DNA of 64,000 nt from an uncultured Lachnospiraceae bacterium (GTDB lineage Bacteria > Bacillota > Clostridia > Lachnospirales > Lachnospiraceae), in assembly GCA_904395885.1 (NCBI GenBank), contig CAJFOF010000010.1, positions 1-64,000 of the forward strand. The letters run 5' to 3'. Position 1 is the stretch's first letter; the number at the start of each line of letters is the position of its first letter. The position numbers and the translations under genes are program-made. The notes beneath the pieces were generated by a model. The model searched no databases, had not been told where the DNA came from, and saw only the letters and a list, made by a program, of their open reading frames with translations. Of the stretch, positions 20,783-30,728 are shown piece after piece.

Positions 20783-21427
20783 ATGAGTATACGAAAAAAT
20801 AGTTTCCTTGCCGCCATCTGTCTTCTCATTGGCATTACGCTGTGGCTGGCGGGGCTTTCCCTGTCCGACGGGAAATTGGCGGAACGCCTGGGAAGCCAGG
20901 TGCTCCGGTTCCACGTAATTGCCGACAGCAATCGGGACTTCGATCAGGAACTGAAGTTATCCGTTCGGTCATTTCTTCTGGGTCGGATTTATGAGGAAGT
21001 CGGAGAAGGCGGATCAAAAGAAGACATTGTTTCCTTTTTGGAAACAGATGGCAGCGCTCTTATGGAAGAGACCGGCCGTTTTATTCAGAGTCAGGGCGGG
21101 GGCTACGATGCCAGACTTGAAATCGGAAAAAGTTATTTCCCAACAAAAGTGTATGGGGACATGGTCTTTCCGGCCGGTAACTATGATGCCGTCAAAGTCG
21201 TCCTTGGACATGGAAAAGGACGCAACTGGTGGTGCGTCCTCTATCCATCTTTATGTTTTATAAGTGATACCCAGGCTGTTGTTCCGGATTCCTCTAAAGA
21301 CCAGCTAAAATCAATGGTAGCTGAAGAAGATTACTTTTCCCTGTTGTCTGCCCATCCAAAGATTCACTTCTCTCTCAGAATTTCTGAATGGTGGGACAAT
21401 CTGTGGGACAAAGACTCCAAATCGTAA
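20783..21427 (+). CDS. spoIIR: Stage II sporulation protein R
   Basis: LRFHVIADSNRDFDQELKLSVR, PAGNYDAVKVVLGHGKGRNWWCVLYPSLCF. Confidence 0.92.
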   Translation: MSIRKNSFLAAICLLIGITLWLAGLSLSDGKLAERLGSQVLRFHVIADSNRDFDQELKLSVRSFLLGRIYEEVGEGGSKEDIVSFLETDGSALMEETGRFIQSQGGGYDARLEIGKSYFPTKVYGDMVFPAGNYDAVKVVLGHGKGRNWWCVLYPSLCFISDTQAVVPDSSKDQLKSMVAEEDYFSLLSAHPKIHFSLRISEWWDNLWDKDSKS

Positions 21428-21434
21428 CCTCTTT

Positions 21435-22646
21435 CTACTCGATGCTTGCTACACCCTTCACTGCCCAATCATATTCGTTTAATGCCTGGAGCATATTCAT
21501 ATCCGCTGTATCTCTGGCAGCCAGAGCCTGAATGTACTGAATTTCCGTGCCCAGATACTGAGTCTTCCCAAGCATTCCCAGTTGATAGCGGCGCTGATTT
21601 CCTTCCCAGGTAAGTTTTGCCTGCTGATAAGCAGTTTCTGCCGCCTGAAGTGCCAGCCGCTTCTCCTGAAGATTGTTGTACAGAGTGTCCATGGTGCTCC
21701 GGAGCTTGTTCTCCGCTTCCTCTACACTGCGCTCTTTTGAGTGGATATCTTTCAGAGAACGACTGTCCGGCTCTGTATTTTTCAAAGAGATCAGAGAACT
21801 ATTGTACGCTATGGCTGTCACCTTATCCGCTTCCAGATCAATTGCATCGATCCGGCTGACATCGGCGGCCGGGACTTCCCCAATCACCGGATTGTCCATA
21901 TAGTCCCACCCGGTAAGCATAATCAAAGTTCTTCGCATAGAATCAATATTGTTGTTCAGGGCTGTCAGTTGATTTTGGGCTGAGGTCAGTTCTATCTGGG
22001 CTGAGAGAAGATCTGTGGAGGTAGCCATACCGATGCCGGTCTGAACCTGAGAGCTGGACAGCATATCTGTATACAGTTCTACCGTCTTCTCCAGCAGAGC
22101 CTGATTTTTCACCATCTGATTATAGCCTATGAACAGCGATTGAGCTGCTGATGCAAGCTGCTTGCGGATCGGCTCTAATGTATAGCGGTCCAGTTTTTTC
22201 TTCTGACTGTCCAGCGCTTTCTCCGTGCTGCTGGCCGCGTCCTGAAGAGCTTTTCCCATAGCCTTGTATTGGGCTGCAGTGATTGCATCGCCTTCGTCCT
22301 CCATCGCTTTCGCCTGCTGACGGTATTCTTTTGCCTCTTCCCGCATGTCCTCTGCCATATCGTAGGAATCCTGAAGGTTTCCCTCCACAGATTCCAGCGC
22401 AGAGCGGTAAGAAGGATTAAAGTACTCGATCAAATCAGGAATTTCATCGTACTCTAACGTGTCATCCAAAAGACGTCCCCATGCTTCGTCATCATAGCCC
22501 TCCGGCTGACTGACCTGTGCGGCCAGTACTGTCCCGTTCCCCGGGCCTAATCCGGCCAGAAAAGCCATTCCGGCAGCCAAGACCAGGATTTCTCCGCTGC
22601 GGCGAAAGACAAAGCGTATCGTCTTTTTTCCCTTACTTGTTCTCAT
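21435..22646 (-). CDS. TolC-like (OMF family) protein
   Basis: Signal peptide, long coiled-coil repeats, LLSAQIELTSAQNQLTALNN / QEKRLALQAAETAYQQAKL. Confidence 0.85.
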   Translation of the reverse strand: MRTSKGKKTIRFVFRRSGEILVLAAGMAFLAGLGPGNGTVLAAQVSQPEGYDDEAWGRLLDDTLEYDEIPDLIEYFNPSYRSALESVEGNLQDSYDMAEDMREEAKEYRQQAKAMEDEGDAITAAQYKAMGKALQDAASSTEKALDSQKKKLDRYTLEPIRKQLASAAQSLFIGYNQMVKNQALLEKTVELYTDMLSSSQVQTGIGMATSTDLLSAQIELTSAQNQLTALNNNIDSMRRTLIMLTGWDYMDNPVIGEVPAADVSRIDAIDLEADKVTAIAYNSSLISLKNTEPDSRSLKDIHSKERSVEEAENKLRSTMDTLYNNLQEKRLALQAAETAYQQAKLTWEGNQRRYQLGMLGKTQYLGTEIQYIQALAARDTADMNMLQALNEYDWAVKGVASIE

Positions 22647-22658
22647 CGGATCCCCTCC

Positions 22659-23822
22659 TTATGACGCCGCTGCAAGACCGTTTACAGAATCTTTGTAGGT
22701 CTCTAACGACTGGAGAAGAGCCATCTCCTTTAGCTGGACAGCCGTTCTGCAATTCTCCAGAGCATACTCCTCAGCCTTGTATTCAAGCTGACTCAATTGA
22801 CCGATGGACAGTTCCAGGGCCGCTGTATCCGTCTTTTTCTGCTGCAGTTCCAGCTCTGCCTGCGCCTGCTCGTAGTCAGATCTTGCCTGGATCAGCGCCT
22901 GATAATTGCTGGTCACCGATGAACGAATTTGAGATTCATTGTTTGCAATTGTCTCTTCCAGCGTTTCCTTGGTCTTAGGAACCGTAGTGCTGCTGTACTG
23001 AGCACGGTTCACAGAGAGCGTATAATTGTTCGTCACCGCTGACTCTTTATCTGCTTCCAGATCAATAGCAGCAATCTCATTTAAGTCTACCTGCGGCAGA
23101 GAACGGATCTCCGGGTTAGCATTGTAATCCCATCCGGTAGCCAGGCACAGGTTCTGCTTGGCGGTACGAATATCCTTCTCTGTATTCAGGATATTCATCT
23201 CCATTGTCTCAATGCTGCTCTTGGCTGACAGGACATCCATCTGAGTGGCCATGCCCACCTCCGCTCTCCTCTGGGTAGCGCCGTACTGCTCTTTCAATAA
23301 TTCCAAATTTTTCTGATACAGCTCTAAGTTCAGAAGATTCTGGTGGTATGTGATCATGTTAGTCTTAGCAGCAGCCACGATTGTAGCTTCTGCCTGCTTA
23401 TTCTGCTGCTGCTGACCGAAATTGCCGGTCTCCGCGCTGGCTGCCTGAGCCTCCAGCGCCTTTGCCTGTTGCTCCAGACTGACAACCATGGAATCATAAG
23501 TCAGACTGTCCGGATCCAAGGCTGCAATCTGGTCGTAAAGGTTTTCCGCACTTTGGCGATAGCTGGCCGCAATATCCCCGCTGGAACGTGACTGGTCTCC
23601 CTGACGGTTCTGTTCATATGTAGACTGATTGTTTAAAACCGTCGGATTGTATTCATGCACCAGGTCGGGAATCTCATCGTATTCCAGAATATTGTCACGA
23701 AGAGAAGCCCATTTTTCTTCTGTATAGGCAAATTCCGGGCTTCCAGCCACAGCCGGGAACGTCCCGGCCGCCGCCATTACCGCTGCAAGCCCCAATGCCG
23801 CAAGATTATGTGTCCGTCTCAT
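22659..23822 (-). CDS. TolC-like (OMF family) protein
   Basis: Paralogue of the preceding ORF (shared LEYDEIPDLV..NP), signal peptide, coiled coils. Confidence 0.85.
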   Translation of the reverse strand: MRRTHNLAALGLAAVMAAAGTFPAVAGSPEFAYTEEKWASLRDNILEYDEIPDLVHEYNPTVLNNQSTYEQNRQGDQSRSSGDIAASYRQSAENLYDQIAALDPDSLTYDSMVVSLEQQAKALEAQAASAETGNFGQQQQNKQAEATIVAAAKTNMITYHQNLLNLELYQKNLELLKEQYGATQRRAEVGMATQMDVLSAKSSIETMEMNILNTEKDIRTAKQNLCLATGWDYNANPEIRSLPQVDLNEIAAIDLEADKESAVTNNYTLSVNRAQYSSTTVPKTKETLEETIANNESQIRSSVTSNYQALIQARSDYEQAQAELELQQKKTDTAALELSIGQLSQLEYKAEEYALENCRTAVQLKEMALLQSLETYKDSVNGLAAAS

Positions 23823-23864
23823 TTCCTTCCTCCTCTATGTCTAGTAGCTGTCCAGCCGTGCCGG

Positions 23865-26800
23865 TCAATCGTAATCCGGCTCCGGCTTTCTCTTACGATT
23901 CATTATCGTATAATAAACCGGAAGCATCAATAGGGATAAAATGGTAGATGCTGTCAATCCTCCGACATTGACCAGTCCCAAGCCCTGCATCATCTCACCG
24001 CTATCGCCAAAGGCCATAGCCATAGGAATCATTGCAACAATAGTTGTAAGAGTCGTCATCAGGATCGGACGCAGGCGAGTCGCGCCTGCCTCAATTAATG
24101 CAGAGACCATGTCCATCTCTACCCGGTACTGATTTACAGTGTCAACATATAAAATACCGTTGTTTACTACCGTACCTACCAGCATCAGGAATCCCAGAAG
24201 GGACGGCATACTGATGCTGGCATCTGCAATCCAAAGAAGTCCGAAAGAACCAATCAGGCTGAACGGGATCGTAGTCATAACCATAAAGGAGAATTTCGGC
24301 GATTCGAATTGGGCAGCCATTACAACGAATACCAGGAAAATTGCCAGAAGGATCGCCCGGTAAAGATTTCCGAACTCTTCATTCATCATCTCTGTAATAT
24401 CGTTTTCCGCTACAGTAGTTCCCTGGGTCAGATTTGGCTGTACCACTTCATTGAACAGAGCTTCATCCATTGCTAGCCTGGATCTGGCATCGCTGTTCAG
24501 ATTTGCGTACTCAGCCGTAATTGTCACCTGATACTGTTTATCGCTTCTGGAAATAGAAGCTGGGCTGTCCTCAAACGTAATATCTGCCACATCCGTCAGC
24601 GCCACCGAACTTCCCGTGGCGGTCGTCAGCATAATTCCGCTTAACTGGTCAATGGTGCTGTAATCTCCGTCTGGATATTCCAGCTTAATATCCACCTCAT
24701 TGCCTGATACCTCCAGTGTTCCGGCATCAGCCCCGCTAATCACCTGATTAACCGTACCGGCAATCATCACCGGGGTCAATCCCTCTGCGCTGGCTTTAAC
24801 AGGATCAATATCCAGTTTTACCAGCGGCGCTGCGTTCTCCAAACTGGAGTGGACTCTTACGATCTCATCCCTGGCCTGCAGATCTTCAACGATCCTGTCT
24901 GAGGCCTCGCTCAGTTCATCATACTGGGTACTCTGAAGAATGACCTCATATGTCTCTCCTGTAGTGAGCATGCTCATAGTGCTGCTCTCTTCCACTGTAA
25001 TATTGCAGTCATCTACTGTACTTAATAACGATTTCCATTCTCTAACAACTTCATCCGTTTCTCTTGCTCTGTCACTTTTTAGATAAGCTGTGATGCTTCC
25101 GCTGCTGCCTCCTGTTAAGGAAAGGCCACTGCCGCCGTAGGTGAGCATGTAGGAATCCAGATCCGGATCATCCATAATTTTTGCCTCTACCTGACTTAAG
25201 ATAGAATTCGCTTTCTCCATCTCAATTCCTGGTCGCATTTCAACAGAAATATTAATGGTACCTTCATCTCCGGCCGGAATCATTTCAAATCTGAGCTGGG
25301 AAGCCATCCAGAAAGATACCACCAGGAGGCCGATCGTGGTAAACATAACGGTTTTCTTCTTCGGCAGAAGATAACGCATAATGCGGCGATACCCGTCCTG
25401 CATTTTTCTGACCAGCATATAGGCCGGAGCTTTTTCCTTTTCCTTTGGACGGTAAAAGGTATAACACAGCGGAACTATGGTCATAGCAGAAATCAGGGAT
25501 GCCACCATACAGAACACGATGGTAAAGCCCAGAGGCTGGAAAAGCTGACCGCTCATTCCCTGAAGCATTGCCAGGGGCAGGAAAACAACGCAGGTGGTAG
25601 CCGTTGAGCCGACAATGGACATCAAAACGATTTTGGTTCCTTCCAACGCGGCCGCTTTATATTCCCTGAAGCCCTGGCCCTTCGTCGCGCGGAAACAGCT
25701 TTCCAATACAACAATCGAGTTGTCTACCATCATACCAACGCCCAGAACCAGAGAGCTCATAGTAATAACATTCAGAGAATATCCCATAGCGTTCATCAGC
25801 ACCAGAGCAGCCATAATAGAAATCGGGATGGAAGTTCCTACGATCAAAGACGCCTTCATATCTCCAAAGAACAGGAAAATTACCAGCATGGAGATGACAA
25901 CTGCCATGATCATAGTCTGGAATACAGAGGACAGAGCGCTTTCGATCTGGTCATTGGCATCGTATACCACAACTACCTCCAGGTTTTCGTTGGCGGCTTG
26001 AAGCTCTTCCATCACACCCATTACATCTTCAGAAACTTCCTGAGCGCTGTTCTTCTGCTGTTTCTGAATACTCAAAGAAACCGTATCCTGTCCATTGTAG
26101 CGGCCAATACTAGTAACATCCTCCAAAACTGTCTCAACCACTGCAATATCATCCAGATAAATGATATCGCCGGTTCCGGTTGAAATCGGGATGGACTTCA
26201 GACTTTCCACCGTATCGTAGCTGACGCCGGCCGATACGGACAGATCCTGACTTCCCATCTGAGTCGACCCGATAGGCAGAGTAAAGCTGGCGCTGGAAAC
26301 AGCAGAAGCTACTGAGCTGATCGACAGGTGGTACTGGGAAAGCTTCTCCGGAATAAGCTGAACCCGGACATACTCTCCCTGGCCTCCAGAAATACTGATG
26401 CTGGCTACAGTAGATAGCTTTTCCAGTTCCGGTATAATCGTATCATTTACGTAGTTGTACAGATTGCTGACACTGGGTTCATTGACTGCCAGCATCAGTG
26501 AAGGGGTACTATTGATGTCAAACTCCATAATGGTCGGCTCGGAAGCATCCTCCGGAAGGCTGTCCTTCAGACCATCAATCCGTTTTCTCAGATCAGAGTA
26601 GGCATTATCCATATCTGTGCCGTAATCGTACTGTAGAAGAACAATCGAAGAATTTTCACTGGAAACAGAATCAACAGAGCTGATTCCGCTCAGCTGCCCC
26701 ACCTCTTCTTCAATGGGCTTGGTTATCAGTTCATCTATATCTTCAGGGCTGGCACCCACGTAGACCGTGCTGACGACCATCATAGGCATGTTCATCTCAG

Positions 26801-26912
26801 GGGTCAATTCCATTTTAGAAGAAGTCAGGGCATTGATACCGAATACCAAAAGGCACAGGACACACAGAACGGCTGTGACCGGGCGCCTTAAGACAAATTT
26901 TGTCAAACTCAT
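23865..26912 (-). CDS. RND (AcrB/MexB-type) efflux permease
   Basis: VLRRPVTAVLCVLCLLVFG, 12-TM pattern, ASPEDIDELITKPIEEEV, GMMVDNSIVVLE, GTVVNNGILYVD. Confidence 0.95.
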   Translation of the reverse strand: MSLTKFVLRRPVTAVLCVLCLLVFGINALTSSKMELTPEMNMPMMVVSTVYVGASPEDIDELITKPIEEEVGQLSGISSVDSVSSENSSIVLLQYDYGTDMDNAYSDLRKRIDGLKDSLPEDASEPTIMEFDINSTPSLMLAVNEPSVSNLYNYVNDTIIPELEKLSTVASISISGGQGEYVRVQLIPEKLSQYHLSISSVASAVSSASFTLPIGSTQMGSQDLSVSAGVSYDTVESLKSIPISTGTGDIIYLDDIAVVETVLEDVTSIGRYNGQDTVSLSIQKQQKNSAQEVSEDVMGVMEELQAANENLEVVVVYDANDQIESALSSVFQTMIMAVVISMLVIFLFFGDMKASLIVGTSIPISIMAALVLMNAMGYSLNVITMSSLVLGVGMMVDNSIVVLESCFRATKGQGFREYKAAALEGTKIVLMSIVGSTATTCVVFLPLAMLQGMSGQLFQPLGFTIVFCMVASLISAMTIVPLCYTFYRPKEKEKAPAYMLVRKMQDGYRRIMRYLLPKKKTVMFTTIGLLVVSFWMASQLRFEMIPAGDEGTINISVEMRPGIEMEKANSILSQVEAKIMDDPDLDSYMLTYGGSGLSLTGGSSGSITAYLKSDRARETDEVVREWKSLLSTVDDCNITVEESSTMSMLTTGETYEVILQSTQYDELSEASDRIVEDLQARDEIVRVHSSLENAAPLVKLDIDPVKASAEGLTPVMIAGTVNQVISGADAGTLEVSGNEVDIKLEYPDGDYSTIDQLSGIMLTTATGSSVALTDVADITFEDSPASISRSDKQYQVTITAEYANLNSDARSRLAMDEALFNEVVQPNLTQGTTVAENDITEMMNEEFGNLYRAILLAIFLVFVVMAAQFESPKFSFMVMTTIPFSLIGSFGLLWIADASISMPSLLGFLMLVGTVVNNGILYVDTVNQYRVEMDMVSALIEAGATRLRPILMTTLTTIVAMIPMAMAFGDSGEMMQGLGLVNVGGLTASTILSLLMLPVYYTIMNRKRKPEPDYD

Positions 26913-26925
26913 ACTGTCAGCCTCC

Positions 26926-28041
26926 TTACTGCTCTGAAGAAACGGTCTCAGCGCCAGTCGTCTCCGCTTCCGTCTGTGCTTCGCTCTCTTCTGCCTGCAG
27001 TTCTACAGAAGCCCCTTCAGCAAGTTCAGAAGACCAGGTCGTAATGACCATATCTTCCATAGCAATTCCAGAAATGATCTCTGCCCGTTCCGAATCATAA
27101 ATTCCAACTTCTACCGGTACTCGATGGACAGTCCCATTGTCATAAGTATAGACGTACGCTTCTCCTCCGTCATAGTAAATACTGTCTACAGGAATAGTCA
27201 TAACATTCTCTGCCTGATCCGAAACGATGTTTAACTGAATCTTTACGCCGGGAGCCAGACCGTCTCCTCCTTCTACAGTTGCCTCTACCGGGAATAAGCC
27301 GGTCTGAGCATTTACCATGGAAGCCACCTCTGAAATAGACGCCTCATATGTACTGCCCTGCTTTTCCATTGTGATCGTGTCTCCAGGCTTTAGATTGTCT
27401 CTCAGGCTGTCAGCCACGGAAAACGTAACCTTTTTCCCTCCTTCACCCGTAATGACACAAACCTGGCTGGACTGGCTCACCATGTTGTGAAGCTCCATAT
27501 TGGTACTCTCTACTTTTCCGGCAATCGGAGCCGTCACTGTGCTGTATTCTACCTGAAGGTCGTAGGCGAGCTTTGCCCCCTCATACTGAAGCTGAGCCGA
27601 TTCTGCAGAAGTCTGCGCCTGTTCAAATGCCTGCGCGGAAATATCGCCGCTGGCGTAAAGGACCTGCATCCTGCTTAAATTTGCATTGGCAGTCTCCAGA
27701 GCCACCTGAGCGGAATCCAGAGTAATCTTGCTGCTGTCGATCTGCTTGTTGTCAATTCTGCATAACGGCTGTCCCGCAGCCACTGTATCTCCGGCGGATA
27801 CATATACTTCTATAACTTCGCCTGCTACTTTCGGGATTACGTAAACCATATCAGCCGGCTCAATGGTTCCAACCAGCTCTTTTGTAAGGGTGATCGTCCC
27901 CCTCTGGGGCATTTCTGCTTTCACTACAGGCAGAGCCACAATCTCCGGCTCAGGTTGAGGCTGAAATACTCTCGGAATCACAATTGCTGCCACAATGCCG
28001 ACAGCAACTACTCCAGTAACAATTTTCGTTATCGTCTTCAT
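26926..28041 (-). CDS. RND efflux periplasmic-adaptor-like (HlyD/MFP) protein
   Basis: GTIEPADMVYVIPKVAGEVIEVYVSAGDTVAAGQPLCRID; start trimmed to MKTITK with GGAGAAG SD. Confidence 0.92.
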   Translation of the reverse strand: MKTITKIVTGVVAVGIVAAIVIPRVFQPQPEPEIVALPVVKAEMPQRGTITLTKELVGTIEPADMVYVIPKVAGEVIEVYVSAGDTVAAGQPLCRIDNKQIDSSKITLDSAQVALETANANLSRMQVLYASGDISAQAFEQAQTSAESAQLQYEGAKLAYDLQVEYSTVTAPIAGKVESTNMELHNMVSQSSQVCVITGEGGKKVTFSVADSLRDNLKPGDTITMEKQGSTYEASISEVASMVNAQTGLFPVEATVEGGDGLAPGVKIQLNIVSDQAENVMTIPVDSIYYDGGEAYVYTYDNGTVHRVPVEVGIYDSERAEIISGIAMEDMVITTWSSELAEGASVELQAEESEAQTEAETTGAETVSSEQ

Positions 28042-28098
28042 GGTCTTCTCCTTATCTGCTCTTATATATTGTGACGCCGTTTGAGGCGGCATATCGAT

Positions 28099-28755
28099 TT
28101 ACTGTCCGGAAGTACCGGCAGAAGGCATTTTAGACACACAGGCCCCATATCTCAAAATTTCTATTTTCTTTGTGTATAGACGGTATAGCTCTTCTGTCCG
28201 TTCAGGTTCCTTAAAACTCTGCCCGATAACCGACATTAAGGTCTGAATTCCCAGAGCTACCGTGATCCGGACAAATTCCTGATCCTGACTCTTAAGCTCT
28301 CTCCAATCTCCATGTTCATAGATCCAGTTTTCAAACGTCTGAGGAGCGTCCACAGCATCCGCTCTGTTGCATTGCTCCAGAATCCCTTCTACATTGGCCT
28401 GAAACATGGCGATACGAATCATATCCAGAAGATTGTCTTTCCACTCTTTCTGCATCCCTTCTTCTATCATTCTGCCCAGATCTTCCAGCATTTTCCAAAA
28501 GTTTCCCTGATTCTTTTCCAGACATTCCTTACATAAGGCTTCTGCTCTCTCAATAAAATCTTTAAAAACAAACTGAAGTAAATCTCTTTTGTCCTCAAAA
28601 TATGTATAGAAGCTTCCCCGAGAAATATCCGCATTTTTTATAATTTTATTGATCGACACTTTCTCAAAAGGCACCCGGGAGAATTCTACGACTGCAGCCT
28701 GAAGAATCGCCTTTTTTTTATCAGGCGCCAATCGGTCAAACCGTTCTGTTGGCAT
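28099..28755 (-). CDS. TetR/AcrR family transcriptional regulator
   Basis: N-term HTH: KKAILQAAVVEFSRVPFEKVSINKIIKNADISRGSFYTYFEDKRDLL. Confidence 0.95.
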   Translation of the reverse strand: MPTERFDRLAPDKKKAILQAAVVEFSRVPFEKVSINKIIKNADISRGSFYTYFEDKRDLLQFVFKDFIERAEALCKECLEKNQGNFWKMLEDLGRMIEEGMQKEWKDNLLDMIRIAMFQANVEGILEQCNRADAVDAPQTFENWIYEHGDWRELKSQDQEFVRITVALGIQTLMSVIGQSFKEPERTEELYRLYTKKIEILRYGACVSKMPSAGTSGQ

Positions 28756-28778
28756 TCTTTCACCTCCTCACAAAATTT

Positions 28779-28799
28779 CTTTTGCATCCAATGCAAAAG
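28779..28799 (-). repeat. Perfect 9-bp inverted repeat in tetR leader
   Basis: CTTTTGCAT-cca-ATGCAAAAG. Confidence 0.7.
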
Positions 28800-28844
28800 T
28801 GACAAGTTGTCATCAATTATAATGACACCTTGTCACCCAGTCAA
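28800..28844 (-). promoter_or_regulatory. tetR-RND operon promoter with two operator-like palindromes
   Basis: Minus strand TTGACT-17 bp-TATAAT; TGACAAGGTGTCA lies within the spacer and TGACAACTTGTCA just after the -10. Confidence 0.75.
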
Positions 28845-28881
28845 TAGATTTTATATATCTTTTAGAAATTTTTTAGCCTGC

Positions 28882-29559
28882 TCATGATGCCTTTTCTTTA
28901 ATATTTCTGGACACCGTAATCTCCTGATTATCGATGTGCTCTCTCACAGCCGCCTTTGCCTCAGCTATGCTGTGCCTCCTGATGCATCTCAAGATTTTTT
29001 CATGCTCCACGATCAAAATCTGTCTTTTTCCTGCATCTTTGATATATTCCAGACGATAACGGTACATTTGCTCTCTTAAATTGCTTAAAATCTGGACAAG
29101 ACGGCTATTCTCTGTTGCCCTGTAAATCAGCTCGTGAAAATGCTCATCAGCCTCTGCGATTGCCATAGCATCTCCCTTGTGAATCGCTGTGGCAAAAGCT
29201 TTCTGAGCTTCTTCTAATTCTGCCATTCCCTCGTCTGTTATCCTTTGACAGGTCAGCTCAATGGCCAGCTCTTCCAGAGACCGACGTACTTCCAGAACAT
29301 CCTTCAAACTCTTTTCAGAAATTTTTGCAACTTCAGCTCCCTTGCGGGGAATCATCAGAACCAGTCCTTCCAGCTCCAGCTTGCGGATGGCCTCCCGAAT
29401 CGGTGTCCTGCTGACGCCCAGGCGTTCAGCAAGCTGAATCTCCATCAGACGTTCCCCTGGTTCCAGCTCCCCCCGCAGGATTGCCTGCCTCAGGGTGTTA
29501 AAGACTACGTCCCTCAACGGCAGGTACTCATTCATAGTTACTCGAAAATCGCTTCCCAT
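28882..29559 (-). CDS. GntR family (FadR/FCD subfamily) transcriptional regulator
   Basis: [45 protein letters not shown]-type HTH and FCD-like helical C-term. Confidence 0.93.
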   Translation of the reverse strand: [225 protein letters not shown]

Positions 29560-29594
29560 GGAAGTCTCCTCCTTTACATAAATTTAGTATCACT

Positions 29595-30485
29595 TCATCT
29601 CTTTGGATTGTAGATATTCGTCAGATATACCTGCCGCGCCAGATCCCGGCGGCTTCCGTACCGCAGCTCTTCATATGCATCTGCTGCCGCTTTGGGATTC
29701 ACGAACAGCCCAAATACAGTGGGGCCGCTGCCGCTCATCAGCGTTCCTATGGCTCCGGCTCTTCTCATATAATCTTTGATTTCTTCTATTACAGGGTACT
29801 TCTTCACTGTCACCTTTTCCAGAACGTTGCCTAGTCTGTCTGCTATGCCATACAAATCTCCTTTTTCTATAGCGTGAACCATTCCATCAACATCCGGGTG
29901 CTCTTCCGATGAAAATTGGTCTATATGAAGATTCTCATATACAAATTTGGTGGAGACACTGATTGCCGGTTTTGCCAGCAGTACCTGACACTGAGGCACC
30001 GGCGGAAGAGGTGTCAGTTTTTCGCCAATCCCTTCCGAAAGGACGGTTCCTCTCATGATGCAGTAGGGGACGTCGGCCCCCAGCTTCACCCCTCGATTCA
30101 TGAGTTCTTCTTCGGATAGTCCCAAACGAAACATTTTGTTCAGACCTACCAAAACAGCCGCCGCATCGCTGCTGCCCCCTGCCATACCAGCAGCTACGGG
30201 AATCAGTTTCCGCAGCCGAATATTGAGACCGTCTTTTATCTGAAATTCTTCCATCAAAAGTCGCGCTGCTTGATAGACCAGATTGTTTTCATTGACCGGC
30301 AAATACGGCAGATTCGTTTCAATCCGGATCCCTGGCTCACCGCTCTTAAACAGGTCGATCTGATCAAATAATCCCACCGTCTGCATGATCATCTTGACCT
30401 CGTGGTAACCGTCCTCGCGTTTTCTTAAAACATCCAATCCCAAATTAATTTTTCCATATGCCCGAAGTTTAAAATGAGTGGTCAT
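29595..30485 (-). CDS. ispE: 4-diphosphocytidyl-2-C-methyl-D-erythritol kinase
   Basis: AYGKINLGLDVLRKREDGYHEV, IPVAAGMAGGSSDAAAVL, LMSGSGPTVFGLF; start trimmed. Confidence 0.95.
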   Translation of the reverse strand: MTTHFKLRAYGKINLGLDVLRKREDGYHEVKMIMQTVGLFDQIDLFKSGEPGIRIETNLPYLPVNENNLVYQAARLLMEEFQIKDGLNIRLRKLIPVAAGMAGGSSDAAAVLVGLNKMFRLGLSEEELMNRGVKLGADVPYCIMRGTVLSEGIGEKLTPLPPVPQCQVLLAKPAISVSTKFVYENLHIDQFSSEEHPDVDGMVHAIEKGDLYGIADRLGNVLEKVTVKKYPVIEEIKDYMRRAGAIGTLMSGSGPTVFGLFVNPKAAADAYEELRYGSRRDLARQVYLTNIYNPKR

Positions 30486-30728
30486 AGCACTTCCCCTGTT
30501 TTTGTAATACATTATTTTGTATACAGTATTTCTATAATGTATTGTAAATGCTTACATATAAATTTTCAAGTCATATTTTGAAACTTTTTTCACTTTGTCA
30601 AAAGTGTATACTTTACCCCAAAATGCCTGACAAATGGTTGTGCAGAAGGCAAAGGCTTCCCTCTGATACAAAAATGCCGGAAAGGTTCATCCCTTCCGGC
30701 TCGCAAGTATCCATATAGAATTCGCCGC

